This document shows positions 49,761 to 59,285 of a stretch of DNA of 64,000 bases, piece after piece; the stretch's first letter is position 1; each line of letters opens with the position of its first letter. The notes under the pieces are model-generated. The model saw nothing but the letters and a program-made list of their open reading frames with translations. It had not been told where the DNA came from and did not search any database. The stretch comes from an uncultured Duncaniella sp. (GTDB taxonomy: Bacteria > Bacteroidota > Bacteroidia > Bacteroidales > Muribaculaceae), in contig CAJUKP010000008.1 in the NCBI GenBank assembly GCA_910587165.1, forward strand, positions 1 to 64,000, given 5' to 3'. Made by a program: the position numbers and the translations under genes.

Positions 49761-51874
49761 AACCAATCATCATGGCAATCACGGCTACAACCCTGCTTTC
49801 AGGCTGTGCCAAGTCACATCTGAACTATCCCGAAGCTCCACAGGACGGGACAGTCGACACCTATTTCGACCTCACTGTCGATGACCGCTACAGGCCTCTC
49901 GAGAACGACACCGCCGCTGCAACCACCGCCTGGGTGGAGGCAGAGAACAAGGTGACACGCAGCTATCTCGATGCAATCCCGTTCAGGGACAGGATAGCCT
50001 CGCGCCTCACCGAACTCAACGACTATGTGAAGCGCGGCCTTCCCGGACGCATGAGCGACGGCAAATATTATTTCTACGAGAACGACGGCCTGAAGAACCA
50101 GTCTGTGCTCTACCGTTCCTCCACCCCCGAGGGAGCCGACCGCGAGGAGTTTCTCGATCCCAACACACTCAGCGAAGACGGCACAGTGGCCCTCACCGGA
50201 GTGAGCCAGTCGAAAGACGGAAAATACACAGCCTATACCATCTCGCGCAGCGGCTCAGACTGGACCGAGATCTATCTGATGGACACCGCGTCGAAGAAAC
50301 TGCTCCCTGACCATATCGAGTGGGCCAAGTTCACCGGAGCGTCATGGGACGCCGGCTCAGAGGGATTCTATTACAGCGCCTATCCCCGGCCCGAGGCAGG
50401 TAAGGAATATTCCAACGCCAATGAGAACCATCTGGTGATGTATCACAAGGTCGGCACTCCCCAGAGCGAGGATAAAGTGGTGTTCTCCGACCCCGCAAAC
50501 CCGCTCCACTTCCACACAGCCGCACTCACCGAGTCGCGCCCCGAACTCTTCGTCAGCATCAGCGGCCAGGGTGTGGGCAACGCTCTCAAGATCAAGCGTG
50601 GAAACGAGTGGATCACCATGTCGCCAGACCAGGACTATACAGTGGCCCCGATCGACGTGATAGGCGACAAGATCTATCTCTACACCTCATACGGAGCACC
50701 CAAGAACCGCCTCATGGTGGCCGACATCAACAATCCGTCGCGCGAGAACTGGAAAGAGCTCGTGGCCGAGGGTGACGGTGTGCTCACCGATGCAGCCTTC
50801 TCAGGCGACCGCCTCTTCCTGACATGGGAGAAAGATGCCGCCGAGCATATCACCATCCACAACATGAATGGTGAGAAAATCTCCGAGCTCAAGCTTCCCG
50901 GCTACGGCACAACCGGACTGTCGGTTGACCGCAAACACCCCGAGGATGTGTTCTACTCCTTCACCTCGTTCAATTCCCCCTCTGCCATCTACAGCTACGA
51001 CCCGGCCACAGGCGAGAGCTCGCTGATGTATGAAAGCGAGGTCAAGGATATCAACTTCGACGATTTCGTGACCGAACAGGTGTTCTATCCCTCGGCCGAC
51101 GGCACGAAGATACCCATGTTCCTCACCTACAGGAAAGGGCTGAAGCGCGACGGATCCAACCCCGTCTATCTCTACGGCTACGGCGGTTTCAATGTATCGC
51201 TCACCCCCGGATTCTCCCCCAACCGTATGTTCATGCTTGAGAACGGAGTGATCTACGCACAGGCAAATCTGCGCGGCGGCTCGGAATATGGCGAAGAATG
51301 GCACCAGGCCGGAACCAAGATGAATAAACTGAACGTGTTCAACGACTTCATCGCCGCGGCCGAATATCTCATCAAGAAAGGATGGACAAATCCCGACCTG
51401 CTCACCATCGAGGGTGGCAGCAACGGTGGCCTGCTCGTGGGCGCCACTGTGAATATGCGCCCCGATCTCTTCAAAGTGGCATTCCCGAGAGTGGGTGTGA
51501 TGGACATGATGCGCTATCATCTCTTCACCATAGGCTGGAACTGGGCGCCCGACTACGGCACCTCCGCCGACTCTCCCGAAATGGCCGCATATCTTCATGG
51601 TTATTCGCCTCTCCACAACATCCGCAATGACGGCACACCCTATCCCGCCATCATGGTCACTACCGCCGACCATGACGACCGTGTAGTGCCGGCACACTCC
51701 TTCAAGTATGCCGCCGCGCTTCAGGCTGCCGATACCGGGGACGCCCCCAAGCTGATCCGCATTGACTCGAAGGCCGGACACGGTGCCGGGAAACCGGTGT
51801 CGAAAGTGATCGACGAGTATGCCGACATATACTCATTCATGTTCCACAACCTCGGGATAGAGCCTAAACAATAA
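49757..51874 (+). CDS. S9A prolyl oligopeptidase family lipoprotein
   Basis: 705 residues. The lipoprotein signal ends in LLSGC. Seven-blade propeller in the N-terminal part and an alpha/beta hydrolase at the C-terminus: nucleophile in GGSNGGLL (S555), histidine in KAGHGAGK (H675), aspartate in TADHDDRVVPAHS. Cleaves after proline in short peptides; as a lipoprotein it acts in the periplasm or on the surface. Shares the transcript with the S41 protease, which suggests peptide processing in sequence. Confidence 0.92.
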   Translation: MKPIIMAITATTLLSGCAKSHLNYPEAPQDGTVDTYFDLTVDDRYRPLENDTAAATTAWVEAENKVTRSYLDAIPFRDRIASRLTELNDYVKRGLPGRMSDGKYYFYENDGLKNQSVLYRSSTPEGADREEFLDPNTLSEDGTVALTGVSQSKDGKYTAYTISRSGSDWTEIYLMDTASKKLLPDHIEWAKFTGASWDAGSEGFYYSAYPRPEAGKEYSNANENHLVMYHKVGTPQSEDKVVFSDPANPLHFHTAALTESRPELFVSISGQGVGNALKIKRGNEWITMSPDQDYTVAPIDVIGDKIYLYTSYGAPKNRLMVADINNPSRENWKELVAEGDGVLTDAAFSGDRLFLTWEKDAAEHITIHNMNGEKISELKLPGYGTTGLSVDRKHPEDVFYSFTSFNSPSAIYSYDPATGESSLMYESEVKDINFDDFVTEQVFYPSADGTKIPMFLTYRKGLKRDGSNPVYLYGYGGFNVSLTPGFSPNRMFMLENGVIYAQANLRGGSEYGEEWHQAGTKMNKLNVFNDFIAAAEYLIKKGWTNPDLLTIEGGSNGGLLVGATVNMRPDLFKVAFPRVGVMDMMRYHLFTIGWNWAPDYGTSADSPEMAAYLHGYSPLHNIRNDGTPYPAIMVTTADHDDRVVPAHSFKYAAALQAADTGDAPKLIRIDSKAGHGAGKPVSKVIDEYADIYSFMFHNLGIEPKQ

Positions 51875-51908
51875 CCCGCTGAAGAGGTTGCCGAATGACA
51901 ACCTGCAA

Positions 51909-51952
51909 AAAGGTACAGAAGGACAATCCATGTTCTTCTGTATCTTTTACCC
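51909..51952 (+). terminator. Probable terminator after the S9 peptidase gene
   Basis: 13-bp stem aaaggtacagaag / cttctgtatcttt with one GU pair and a 13-base loop, ending in a short T-run within the stem's 3' arm. A smaller hairpin aggttg / caacct precedes it. Confidence 0.55.
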
Positions 51953-51988
51953 TCCCAAGGTATTCTCCAAGTTACCATTACCCTTCCG

Positions 51989-52909
51989 ATGAAACCATAC
52001 TTCCTGCCTCTGCTGCTCACTCTCCTGCTCCAGAGCTGCTTTTTCACCGGCGTTGAGTCGACCCCCAGGATCACGGCGGGCGACGTGAAACGCGAACGTG
52101 AGCCTGTCACCGCCGAAGACACTTTTCTTGCATCCACCGCCGACGCCCCATTGGGCCAATGGTATCCCGGCAAGGAATTTGTGGTGACCGACCCACGCAT
52201 CTCCCTCATTTTCGGGGCCACCGCCCCCTCCGGCGGACTCCCGGCGGGCGGAACCATCACATTTGCCGGAGCTTCGGAGGCCCGCTCGGTCGCCGGACTT
52301 CCCGTGACCGACCTGACGTTCCTGTCACCCGGAGGAAACGAGCTGGTCTACCGGATAAACCGCCCTCTCGCAACCCTCATGGAAGAGAGGAGCTTGAGTG
52401 TGCCCTATACCATCCAGAGCAGTGTGGTCAGCAGTGCCGACAGCGCCATGCGTGACCGCGACCTGTACATACTCACACTCGCCTGGCGCGACAGCACCGA
52501 CACCCCCATCGACGGGGGACGCAAATTCGTGAAAGTCCACATCGACTCAGTGACCCCGGGCAACAGCCATTTCCCGCTCAAGGCATCGTTCACCGACACC
52601 CACGGACTATCGGCCTGCATCTTTTTCCATCCCGGAGCCAAAGGAGCCTTTCCCCGCACATTCCCGACCATCTTCTCCTTCACCGACCCCTATCTGCGCT
52701 ACCAGTCCACAATGCCCGCCACATGGGATCTCATAACCCGGGGAAAAGTGGCCGACGGAATGACCCGCGAGGAGTGCCGTCTGGCCCTCGGGGCACCAAA
52801 GGAGATCGACCGCGGAGCAACCCAAAGCTATCTGCGCGAGGCGTGGTTGTATGAGAACGGAGTGTATCTTCTGTTCGAGGACGGCATATTGAAATCATTC
52901 CGAAGATAG
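51989..52909 (+). CDS. Lipoprotein of unknown function with BamE/SmpA-like C-terminus
   Basis: 306 residues, lipobox LLQSC. The N-terminal 240 residues are beta-rich with no family I recognise. The last 50 residues (VADGMTREECRLALGAPKEI, then EAWLYENGVYLLFEDGIL) follow the SmpA/OmlA/BamE pattern (GMTxxEVxxxLGxP...W.Y...G..LxFxxGxL), which in other proteins packs against outer membrane partners. The rest could be an envelope assembly or binding domain. Stands alone between two transcription units. Confidence 0.7.
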   Translation: MKPYFLPLLLTLLLQSCFFTGVESTPRITAGDVKREREPVTAEDTFLASTADAPLGQWYPGKEFVVTDPRISLIFGATAPSGGLPAGGTITFAGASEARSVAGLPVTDLTFLSPGGNELVYRINRPLATLMEERSLSVPYTIQSSVVSSADSAMRDRDLYILTLAWRDSTDTPIDGGRKFVKVHIDSVTPGNSHFPLKASFTDTHGLSACIFFHPGAKGAFPRTFPTIFSFTDPYLRYQSTMPATWDLITRGKVADGMTREECRLALGAPKEIDRGATQSYLREAWLYENGVYLLFEDGILKSFRR

Positions 52910-52982
52910 TGCAATACTTCCACCGATAAATTTAATTGATAAACTTTTCGGCAAAATGAGTGTTATTTCGGGATTTTTGCGT

Positions 52983-52990
52983 TAACTTTG
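52983..52990 (+). promoter_or_regulatory. -7 box before the coiled-coil protein gene
   Basis: TAACTTTG at 52983-52990, 43 bases before the ATG. The -33 region is weak. Confidence 0.6.
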
Positions 52991-53033
52991 CAGAAACGTC
53001 ATCTCCTAATACCAACACATCTGCAAAATTATT

Positions 53034-54365
53034 ATGTCATTCTGGAACGGATTAAAACGAGCATTGGGTTTTTCCCACGGGAGTGAGGAAGAAGAGGAAG
53101 AGGACTACACCTCTGCCCTGCCTACCTATGCGGTGACTCCACCCCCGCTTCCTACGGCACCTGCCGAGGAGCCTACGGCACCCAAGCCTGAGCAGAAACC
53201 TGATGATCCGGAAGATGACACCCCTGCCGACAGCTCGTTGCCTGACGACCTGTTCGATGCCGTGATAGAACTGTTCAACGACGCCCAGCCTGAATTCGTG
53301 AAGACCTGCCTGTCGGTTGACGCCCAGAGAGCTTATATCACAGGGCGGATCTCAGAGAGCCTGCGCAAACGCGTGGCAGCCTCCCGGACTGACAGTTCGG
53401 GTGACGAAGCCCTGCGCCATAAATCAGAATTGCTTGAAGCGGAATCATTGAGAGCCGAGCGTCTGAGCGGCGAGAACAAGAAACTGCAACTCAGTCTCGA
53501 CAGACAGAAACGTGCCATGCTCGACCGTATAAACGACCTCGAGGCACAGGTGGCGAAACTGCATTCCGACAGAGAGAGATTCTATATCGACAAACGGAAT
53601 CCGGCCGATGCGGAGACGATAGCCAAAGGCTCGGAGCGCATAGCCGCACTCGAGGCCGAAGTGGCCGCGCTCAATGCCAAACTCGATATAAAACCGGAGA
53701 CAGCACAGCAGGACGAGAAGGTGGCCGAACTTGAGAAGGAACTTGCCCGCCAGACCGCCCTCCGCGAACAGCTGGAGATGAAATCGCGCATGAGCGACGA
53801 AATGCTCTCCGAGATGCGCAACACCGTGGCAAAGACACGCCATGAGCTTGAAGAAGTAACAGCCCAGCGCGAGGAAGCCACACAGCTTCTGCACGAGCAG
53901 ATCGACGGATTCGAGCAGGTAAAGATCAGACTTGAGACCCGTATCAAGGATCTCCAGCAGAAACTTGAGACTGAAAAGAAAGAGGGTCTTGAGGAACGTA
54001 TTGCAAAACTCAACGAAGAGAACGCCTCGCTGCGCCACACGATAGAAAACAATCTCTACAATCAGGCCAACAGCGAAATGCGCCTGAGAAAAGAAATAAA
54101 GACCCTCACCAACCGTATCAAGGAACTCGAGCAGACACCTGCCGCGGCCGTGGCATCCGAGACCATACAGGCATCTCCCGAGCCAGCCTCACAGACAGCG
54201 GCACCGCGCCGACGCGGACGCCCCAAGAAGAACCGCGTGGACGCCGAGCTCGACAACACCGACTGGTTTTCATCCGGCACAAAGAAAGACGACCCTGATT
54301 TCGGCTATCACGAACCACCGCGCAAGCCGGTGAACGATAACGAGGCCCAACTCTCACTTTTCTGA
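53034..54365 (+). CDS. Coiled-coil protein with AT-hook-like motif and C-terminal sliding-clamp motif
   Basis: 443 residues, cytoplasmic, no signal or membrane segment. Order: short N-terminus with an acidic run (SEEEEEED), a Pro/Ala/Glu-rich linker to about residue 60, a folded patch 63-110 (LPDDLFDAVIELFNDAQPEF), a long coiled coil from about 125 to 375 (repeats such as IAALEAEVAALNAKL, VAELEKELARQ), then RRRGRPKKNR (392-401), an AT-hook-like DNA-binding patch, and the final five residues QLSLF (439-443), the canonical bacterial beta-clamp-binding motif. Suggests a chromosome or replication-linked factor; unrecognised otherwise. Confidence 0.8.
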   Translation: MSFWNGLKRALGFSHGSEEEEEEDYTSALPTYAVTPPPLPTAPAEEPTAPKPEQKPDDPEDDTPADSSLPDDLFDAVIELFNDAQPEFVKTCLSVDAQRAYITGRISESLRKRVAASRTDSSGDEALRHKSELLEAESLRAERLSGENKKLQLSLDRQKRAMLDRINDLEAQVAKLHSDRERFYIDKRNPADAETIAKGSERIAALEAEVAALNAKLDIKPETAQQDEKVAELEKELARQTALREQLEMKSRMSDEMLSEMRNTVAKTRHELEEVTAQREEATQLLHEQIDGFEQVKIRLETRIKDLQQKLETEKKEGLEERIAKLNEENASLRHTIENNLYNQANSEMRLRKEIKTLTNRIKELEQTPAAAVASETIQASPEPASQTAAPRRRGRPKKNRVDAELDNTDWFSSGTKKDDPDFGYHEPPRKPVNDNEAQLSLF

Positions 54366-54378
54366 AAAACATATCCTT

Positions 54379-56598
54379 ATGATAAAACCATTGTCAACAC
54401 TCATCCTCGCCCTCCTCACCGGCGCGTCAGCAAGCGTTGTCATGGAGGCCGCCGTTCCTGCGGCCGGAAACGCCCGCAATCTGAGCGGACTCGAACAATA
54501 TGTCTACCCAGCCAACCGTCCCGCCACAGTGGCGTGTCCGGCTTTCACAGCCGACGGGCTGCACTTCCTGTCCCTGTCGGACGACGGCAAGAAAATCATC
54601 AAATATGTGACCCGCACCGGGGCCGAGGCCGAAGTGGTGATGGATGTCACCAACACACGCGAGAGCCGCATAGAGGCCATCGAAGGGTTCACCCTCAGCC
54701 CTGACGGATCCAAGATACTTGTCACCACCGCCGAGGAACCGGTCTACCGCCGTTCGACCCGTGCGGCCTACTATGTCTACGAGCTGCGCACCCGTCTGCT
54801 TCGTCCGCTTTCGGAAAAGTTCACCCGTCAGCGCTCCCCCCTGTTCTCCCCCGATGGCCGCATGGTGGCCTTCGTTGGCGATGACAATAACATATATCTC
54901 AAGAAGATCGACTATAACACCGAAGTGGCGGTGACCACTGACGGCGAGATAGACAAGGTGATCAACGGTGTGCCTGACTGGGTGTATGAGGAGGAGTTCA
55001 CCACCACCTGCTCCATGGCCTGGGCACCGGACAACATGACCCTCTGCTACATCAAATATGCCGAGGCCGAAGTGCCGGCCTACTCGTTCACACTCTACGA
55101 GGGCACCTGCGATCCCCGCAAGGAATATGCCCTTTATCCGGGACAGTTCACCTACAAGTATCCTGTGGCAGGAGAGCCTAACTCACGCGTCAGCCTCCAC
55201 AGCTACGACGTGGACAACCGCAAGACAAAGAATCTCTCTCTTCCCGACAGCCGCATCGAATATATACCCCGCATCGCATACGGGGGCGCGTCGGCCGACC
55301 GTCTCATGGTCGTGACTCTCGACCGTTCACAGACCCGCATGGAGATCTATGCCGTCAACCCGCGCTCGGGAGTGAGCAAATCGGTGATGACCGAGGAGGA
55401 CCGTGCGTGGATCACTCCTCTTTCCTATGAGGACATCTCGTTCGGCAACGACAGTTTCGTGATTCTCTCGGCCCGTTCAGGCTATACCCATGCCTACCGC
55501 TACAGCTATGCCGGAACAATGACCTCACAGCTCACCTCGGGCGATTATGACGTGACGGCATGGTATGGCACTGATGCCAAGGGCAATGCCTGGTATCAGT
55601 CCACTGCCACAGGCGCCATCAACCGCGTGGTCTCCCGCAAGGATATCAAAGGAGTGGTGAAACATCTCTCACAGGAACAGGGCAACGCATCGGCATGGTT
55701 CTCGCCGTCGCTGAACTTCTGTGGTCTCACATACAGCAACTCATCCACCCCTCCCGTGGTGACTCTCTATGAGGGGGAGAAGAAGGTGCGTGTGCTTGAG
55801 GATAACGCCACAGCGAAATCCACCTTCTCCATGATGCCATCCACCGAATTCACCACCATAACCACCCCGGATGGCATGGAACTCAACGCCTACCTCATCA
55901 AGCCACGCGATTTCGACAGCTCGCGCCGCTACCCGCTCATCATCCACCAATACAGCGGACCCGGCTCCCAGGAGGTACTTGACCGCTGGAAACCGGACTG
56001 GACGCACTATGCTGCCATGAACGGATATGTGGTGATGTGTGTCGATCCCAGAGGCACAGGAGGCCGCGGCCGCGCATGGGAGACAGCCGTCTACAAGGAT
56101 CTCGGCCACTACGAGACAATAGACCTGCAGGGAGCCGCCGCCACCGCCGCGAAATTTCCGTTTGTCGATCCCGCCCGCATAGGCATCACAGGCTGGAGCT
56201 ATGGCGGCTACGAGACTCTCATGGCTGTCACATCCGGGACAGGAGCCAAGGTGTTCGCCTGTGCCGTGGCAATCGCCCCTGTGACCGACTGGCGATTCTA
56301 CGACACCGTCTATGCCGAGCGCTATATGCTCACTCCGCGCGAGAATCCCGACGGCTACCGTTCATCGGCACCCCTCACCTATGCCGGAAAAATAGACATA
56401 CCGCTGCTCATAATGCACGGCACCGCCGACGATAATGTGCATCTCATGAACACAATGCAGTACGTGTCTGTTATGCAATCCGAGGGCCGGTTCTGCGATA
56501 TGTTCCTTTATCCCAACATGAACCACTCTATCTTCGGATGCGACGCACGTCTGAACGTCTACTCCAAGATGCTCGATTACTTCAACAAGAACCTTTAA
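54379..56598 (+). CDS. Dipeptidyl peptidase IV (S9B)
   Basis: 739 residues, signal peptide, then an eight-blade propeller (residues about 40-480) including the DWVYEEEF block with the paired glutamates that bind the substrate N-terminus, and a hydrolase domain with GWSYGGYE (S607) and NMNHSIFG (H716). Removes X-Pro dipeptides from the N-terminus of peptides in the periplasm, as P. gingivalis DPP IV does. Starts 13 bases after the coiled-coil gene, so possibly cotranscribed. Confidence 0.95.
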   Translation: MIKPLSTLILALLTGASASVVMEAAVPAAGNARNLSGLEQYVYPANRPATVACPAFTADGLHFLSLSDDGKKIIKYVTRTGAEAEVVMDVTNTRESRIEAIEGFTLSPDGSKILVTTAEEPVYRRSTRAAYYVYELRTRLLRPLSEKFTRQRSPLFSPDGRMVAFVGDDNNIYLKKIDYNTEVAVTTDGEIDKVINGVPDWVYEEEFTTTCSMAWAPDNMTLCYIKYAEAEVPAYSFTLYEGTCDPRKEYALYPGQFTYKYPVAGEPNSRVSLHSYDVDNRKTKNLSLPDSRIEYIPRIAYGGASADRLMVVTLDRSQTRMEIYAVNPRSGVSKSVMTEEDRAWITPLSYEDISFGNDSFVILSARSGYTHAYRYSYAGTMTSQLTSGDYDVTAWYGTDAKGNAWYQSTATGAINRVVSRKDIKGVVKHLSQEQGNASAWFSPSLNFCGLTYSNSSTPPVVTLYEGEKKVRVLEDNATAKSTFSMMPSTEFTTITTPDGMELNAYLIKPRDFDSSRRYPLIIHQYSGPGSQEVLDRWKPDWTHYAAMNGYVVMCVDPRGTGGRGRAWETAVYKDLGHYETIDLQGAAATAAKFPFVDPARIGITGWSYGGYETLMAVTSGTGAKVFACAVAIAPVTDWRFYDTVYAERYMLTPRENPDGYRSSAPLTYAGKIDIPLLIMHGTADDNVHLMNTMQYVSVMQSEGRFCDMFLYPNMNHSIFGCDARLNVYSKMLDYFNKNL

Positions 56599-56627
56599 AC
56601 CCTCTCCTCCGGATCGTATAAAATATC

Positions 56628-57956
56628 ATGCCTGACCGTAGCAAGTCTTACGAAAACGCAATCATCACCCTCTGGCTCAACTGGGTGCTGGCCATGGGAG
56701 CCATCACCCTGCCGGTGATTCTCAGGGTCTATCTTCCGGCCTTGTCCATCCCTGTCATAACATTCGGGGCAATGGGCGGCCTGATAGCCTATGACAGGTT
56801 CATGGCCAAGGGGCGCATGACAGTGTGTCCGCTCATCAACTACATAGCCATCCGCACTCTCGGCATATCGGCCACACTGATGCTCTCCATCAGCATCATT
56901 TACTCCAAAGGGTTCATCAACTACATCGACAACACCGGTCTTGTGAACGACAAGATACCCTATCTTGCCATCCTCATCATTGCGCCCGTGCTGCTGCTTG
57001 TCACACTCTGGTCAAAACTGCGGGGCAACCGCTTCGGAGCCTGCCAGAACTGCGCCATCGCCCTCGGGTCGATCTCCGAGCGCGGATTCATCGGCAAGCT
57101 TTTCAGCCAGGAGAGCAAATATCAGCGTGACTTTCTCATAGCCATGGCCACCATGCTCATCATGGTCAGCTGGGGATACTATTTCCTTTTCTACGTGAAT
57201 GTCAACCTCAACCAGCCCGACAAATTCTTTTTCGGCTGGGTACCGGTGATACTCTACATCATCTCATCCGTCTATCTCGGCGCCCGCTACTTCACCATCT
57301 GGGCCTATTACTTCCAGGACATCGAGGGCAGCGACAAACGGCGCGGATCGTCGACCGAGGTGCGGTATCTCGTGATCTACGGCGACAACATCTATCTGAC
57401 CCGCAACGAGGAGTTCGGCGATATTCCGGACAGCTCGATGTATGACACCCCCGCCACCCTCATACTGAGCCACAGGGACAATGTGTCGCTCACAGGAGCT
57501 ACCAGAGTGTTCGGCGACATCTCGCGCCTGCCGTCTGACAAGTTTGAATTCCGGTTCATGTATCTGTCACATGAAGTGGCAGGCTACCGCAACACATTCC
57601 ATTTCATCTGCTCACCGGTCGACAAGGAGATCATGTCGGAATCGGCGTTCGGACACGGCAAATGGTACAATCTGTCCCGTCTCGAGCGGATGTTGCACAA
57701 CCATGAGCTGTCGCCGATGCTCGCCGCCGAGATCCACCGCCTTTACACCATCACCATGGCCTGGAAGACATACGATTACGAAGGCCGACGGCTGTACAAG
57801 GTGAAAAACTACCGCCCCATATTCCGCCTCAAGGATATCTGCGACTGGGATGTGGACTTCAACTCACCACACTGGATGAATGTGGCTCAGTTCAACGAGG
57901 ACAAGCCTTTCTTCAAGCTGCGCCGCCTGTTCCGCAAACCACCCAAGGAGCAATGA
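56628..57956 (+). CDS. Membrane protein of unknown function with soluble C-terminal half
   Basis: 442 residues. About six hydrophobic helices in the first 230 residues, interrupted by a cytoplasmic loop with a CQNC pair (ACQNCAIALG) and ERGFIGKLFSQESKYQRD. The C-terminal 200 residues are soluble and rich in aromatics (VRYLVIYGDNIYLTRNEEFG, WMNVAQFNEDKPFF). No family recognised. It overlaps miaA by ATGA. Confidence 0.72.
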   Translation: MPDRSKSYENAIITLWLNWVLAMGAITLPVILRVYLPALSIPVITFGAMGGLIAYDRFMAKGRMTVCPLINYIAIRTLGISATLMLSISIIYSKGFINYIDNTGLVNDKIPYLAILIIAPVLLLVTLWSKLRGNRFGACQNCAIALGSISERGFIGKLFSQESKYQRDFLIAMATMLIMVSWGYYFLFYVNVNLNQPDKFFFGWVPVILYIISSVYLGARYFTIWAYYFQDIEGSDKRRGSSTEVRYLVIYGDNIYLTRNEEFGDIPDSSMYDTPATLILSHRDNVSLTGATRVFGDISRLPSDKFEFRFMYLSHEVAGYRNTFHFICSPVDKEIMSESAFGHGKWYNLSRLERMLHNHELSPMLAAEIHRLYTITMAWKTYDYEGRRLYKVKNYRPIFRLKDICDWDVDFNSPHWMNVAQFNEDKPFFKLRRLFRKPPKEQ

Positions 57957-58876
57957 CACCGCTCGTAGTCATCACAGGTCCCACAGCCTCGGGCAAGACC
58001 ACCCGGGCCGTGAGCCTCGCCCGGGCCATAGGCGGAGAGATCATCAGCGCCGACTCGCGGCAGGTCTACCGTGGGATGGATCTCGGCACCGGCAAGGATC
58101 TCGAGGAATATGGCGACGTACCCGTCCATCTCATCGACATCTGCCCCGCCGGATACAAGTATAACCTCTACGAATACCTGCGCGACTACAATGCCGCCTA
58201 TACGGACATCACAGCGCGTGGCAAGACTCCGGTTCTATGCGGGGGCACAGGACTCTACGTGGAGAGTGTGCTCAAGGGGCTGAGGCTTCCCGAGGTTCCC
58301 GAGAATCCCGTCCTGCGCGACTCTCTGAGAGGGAAAAGTCTCGGCGAACTGACCCGGATACTCGAAGGGATGAAGACCCTTCACAATGTGACGGATGTCG
58401 ACACCACCCAGAGGGCCATCCGTGCCATAGAGATACAGAGCTATTATGCGGAACACCCCGAAGCCGCGGCCCAGGCAGAGCCGCATCCGGTGGAGAATGC
58501 TGTGGTGATAGGTGTAGATGTGGACCGTGAGACCCGCCGCCGGCGCATCACTGACCGTCTTCATGCCCGGATCGCGGCAGGTATGGTCGACGAGGTGAGA
58601 GCATTGCTCGATTCAGGAATCCCCCCGGAGGATCTCATCTATTATGGACTGGAGTACAAGTATCTCACCCTCCATCTCACCGGACAGCTGAGTCTTGAAG
58701 AGATGACCCGTCAGCTCGAGATAGCGATCCACCAGTTCGCCAAACGTCAGATGACATGGTTCCGTGGCATGGAGCGCCGCTGCCGTCCCATAACATGGCT
58801 TCCGTCAACCCTTTCCGATGAGGAATTCACAGCCCGCGCCATCGACCTGATCAACGGCGCCACGGCTTGCGGTTGA
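57953..58876 (+). CDS. miaA: tRNA dimethylallyltransferase
   Basis: Adds the dimethylallyl group to A37 of tRNAs reading UNN codons (i6A). 307 residues: P-loop GPTASGKT (9-16), SADSRQVYRGMDLGTGK, the GGTGLYVESVL block, and QFAKRQMTWFRG near the C-terminus. Coupled to the membrane gene ahead of it. Convergent with the small membrane genes downstream. Confidence 0.95.
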   Translation: MTPLVVITGPTASGKTTRAVSLARAIGGEIISADSRQVYRGMDLGTGKDLEEYGDVPVHLIDICPAGYKYNLYEYLRDYNAAYTDITARGKTPVLCGGTGLYVESVLKGLRLPEVPENPVLRDSLRGKSLGELTRILEGMKTLHNVTDVDTTQRAIRAIEIQSYYAEHPEAAAQAEPHPVENAVVIGVDVDRETRRRRITDRLHARIAAGMVDEVRALLDSGIPPEDLIYYGLEYKYLTLHLTGQLSLEEMTRQLEIAIHQFAKRQMTWFRGMERRCRPITWLPSTLSDEEFTARAIDLINGATACG

Positions 58877-58892
58877 CAACACCCCATCTGCC

Positions 58893-59285
58893 CTAATTCA
58901 TCTCGATCTTCTTACCAGTGATGGCCGATATTACCAACGGGGCCACCATAGCGAGCGACAGGAAGATAATTATGCAATATTCCGATGTCAGGTCCGCTCC
59001 GGGAGTAATGAACTGCTGATATACCACTGCGATAATCAGCGCACTGTACGGGTAGCCGAGCAAGCTGTCTGTGACAGCCCTGAGATTTGACCTGAGACAC
59101 ACAGGCTTGTCAAACCATCTTATGGAAACAAAACGCAACACAGCAATTGTGAAGCATGAGACAAGTATGGTCAGAGAAACCCAGCTGCCTGCTACCGAGC
59201 GCCCGTTGAGTATGACCAACAGCGGCAGACAAGCGCATCCTATCCGCGACAGGATATTCAGATACACGTCATTGAGATATTTCAT
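58893..59285 (-). CDS. Small four-helix membrane protein, paralogue B
   Basis: 130 residues with four hydrophobic segments, beginning MKYLNDVYLNILSRIGCACL. It is a paralogue of the gene just upstream on this strand: both share the YLxxLxRIGxACLP start, a RFVSIRWFDKPVCLRSNLRA / RLISLIWFDKPVCHQSRLRD block and the LPYxxL pattern. Its start codon lies 17 bases inside the end of that gene. Function unknown. Confidence 0.72.
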   Translation of the reverse strand: MKYLNDVYLNILSRIGCACLPLLVILNGRSVAGSWVSLTILVSCFTIAVLRFVSIRWFDKPVCLRSNLRAVTDSLLGYPYSALIIAVVYQQFITPGADLTSEYCIIIFLSLAMVAPLVISAITGKKIEMN

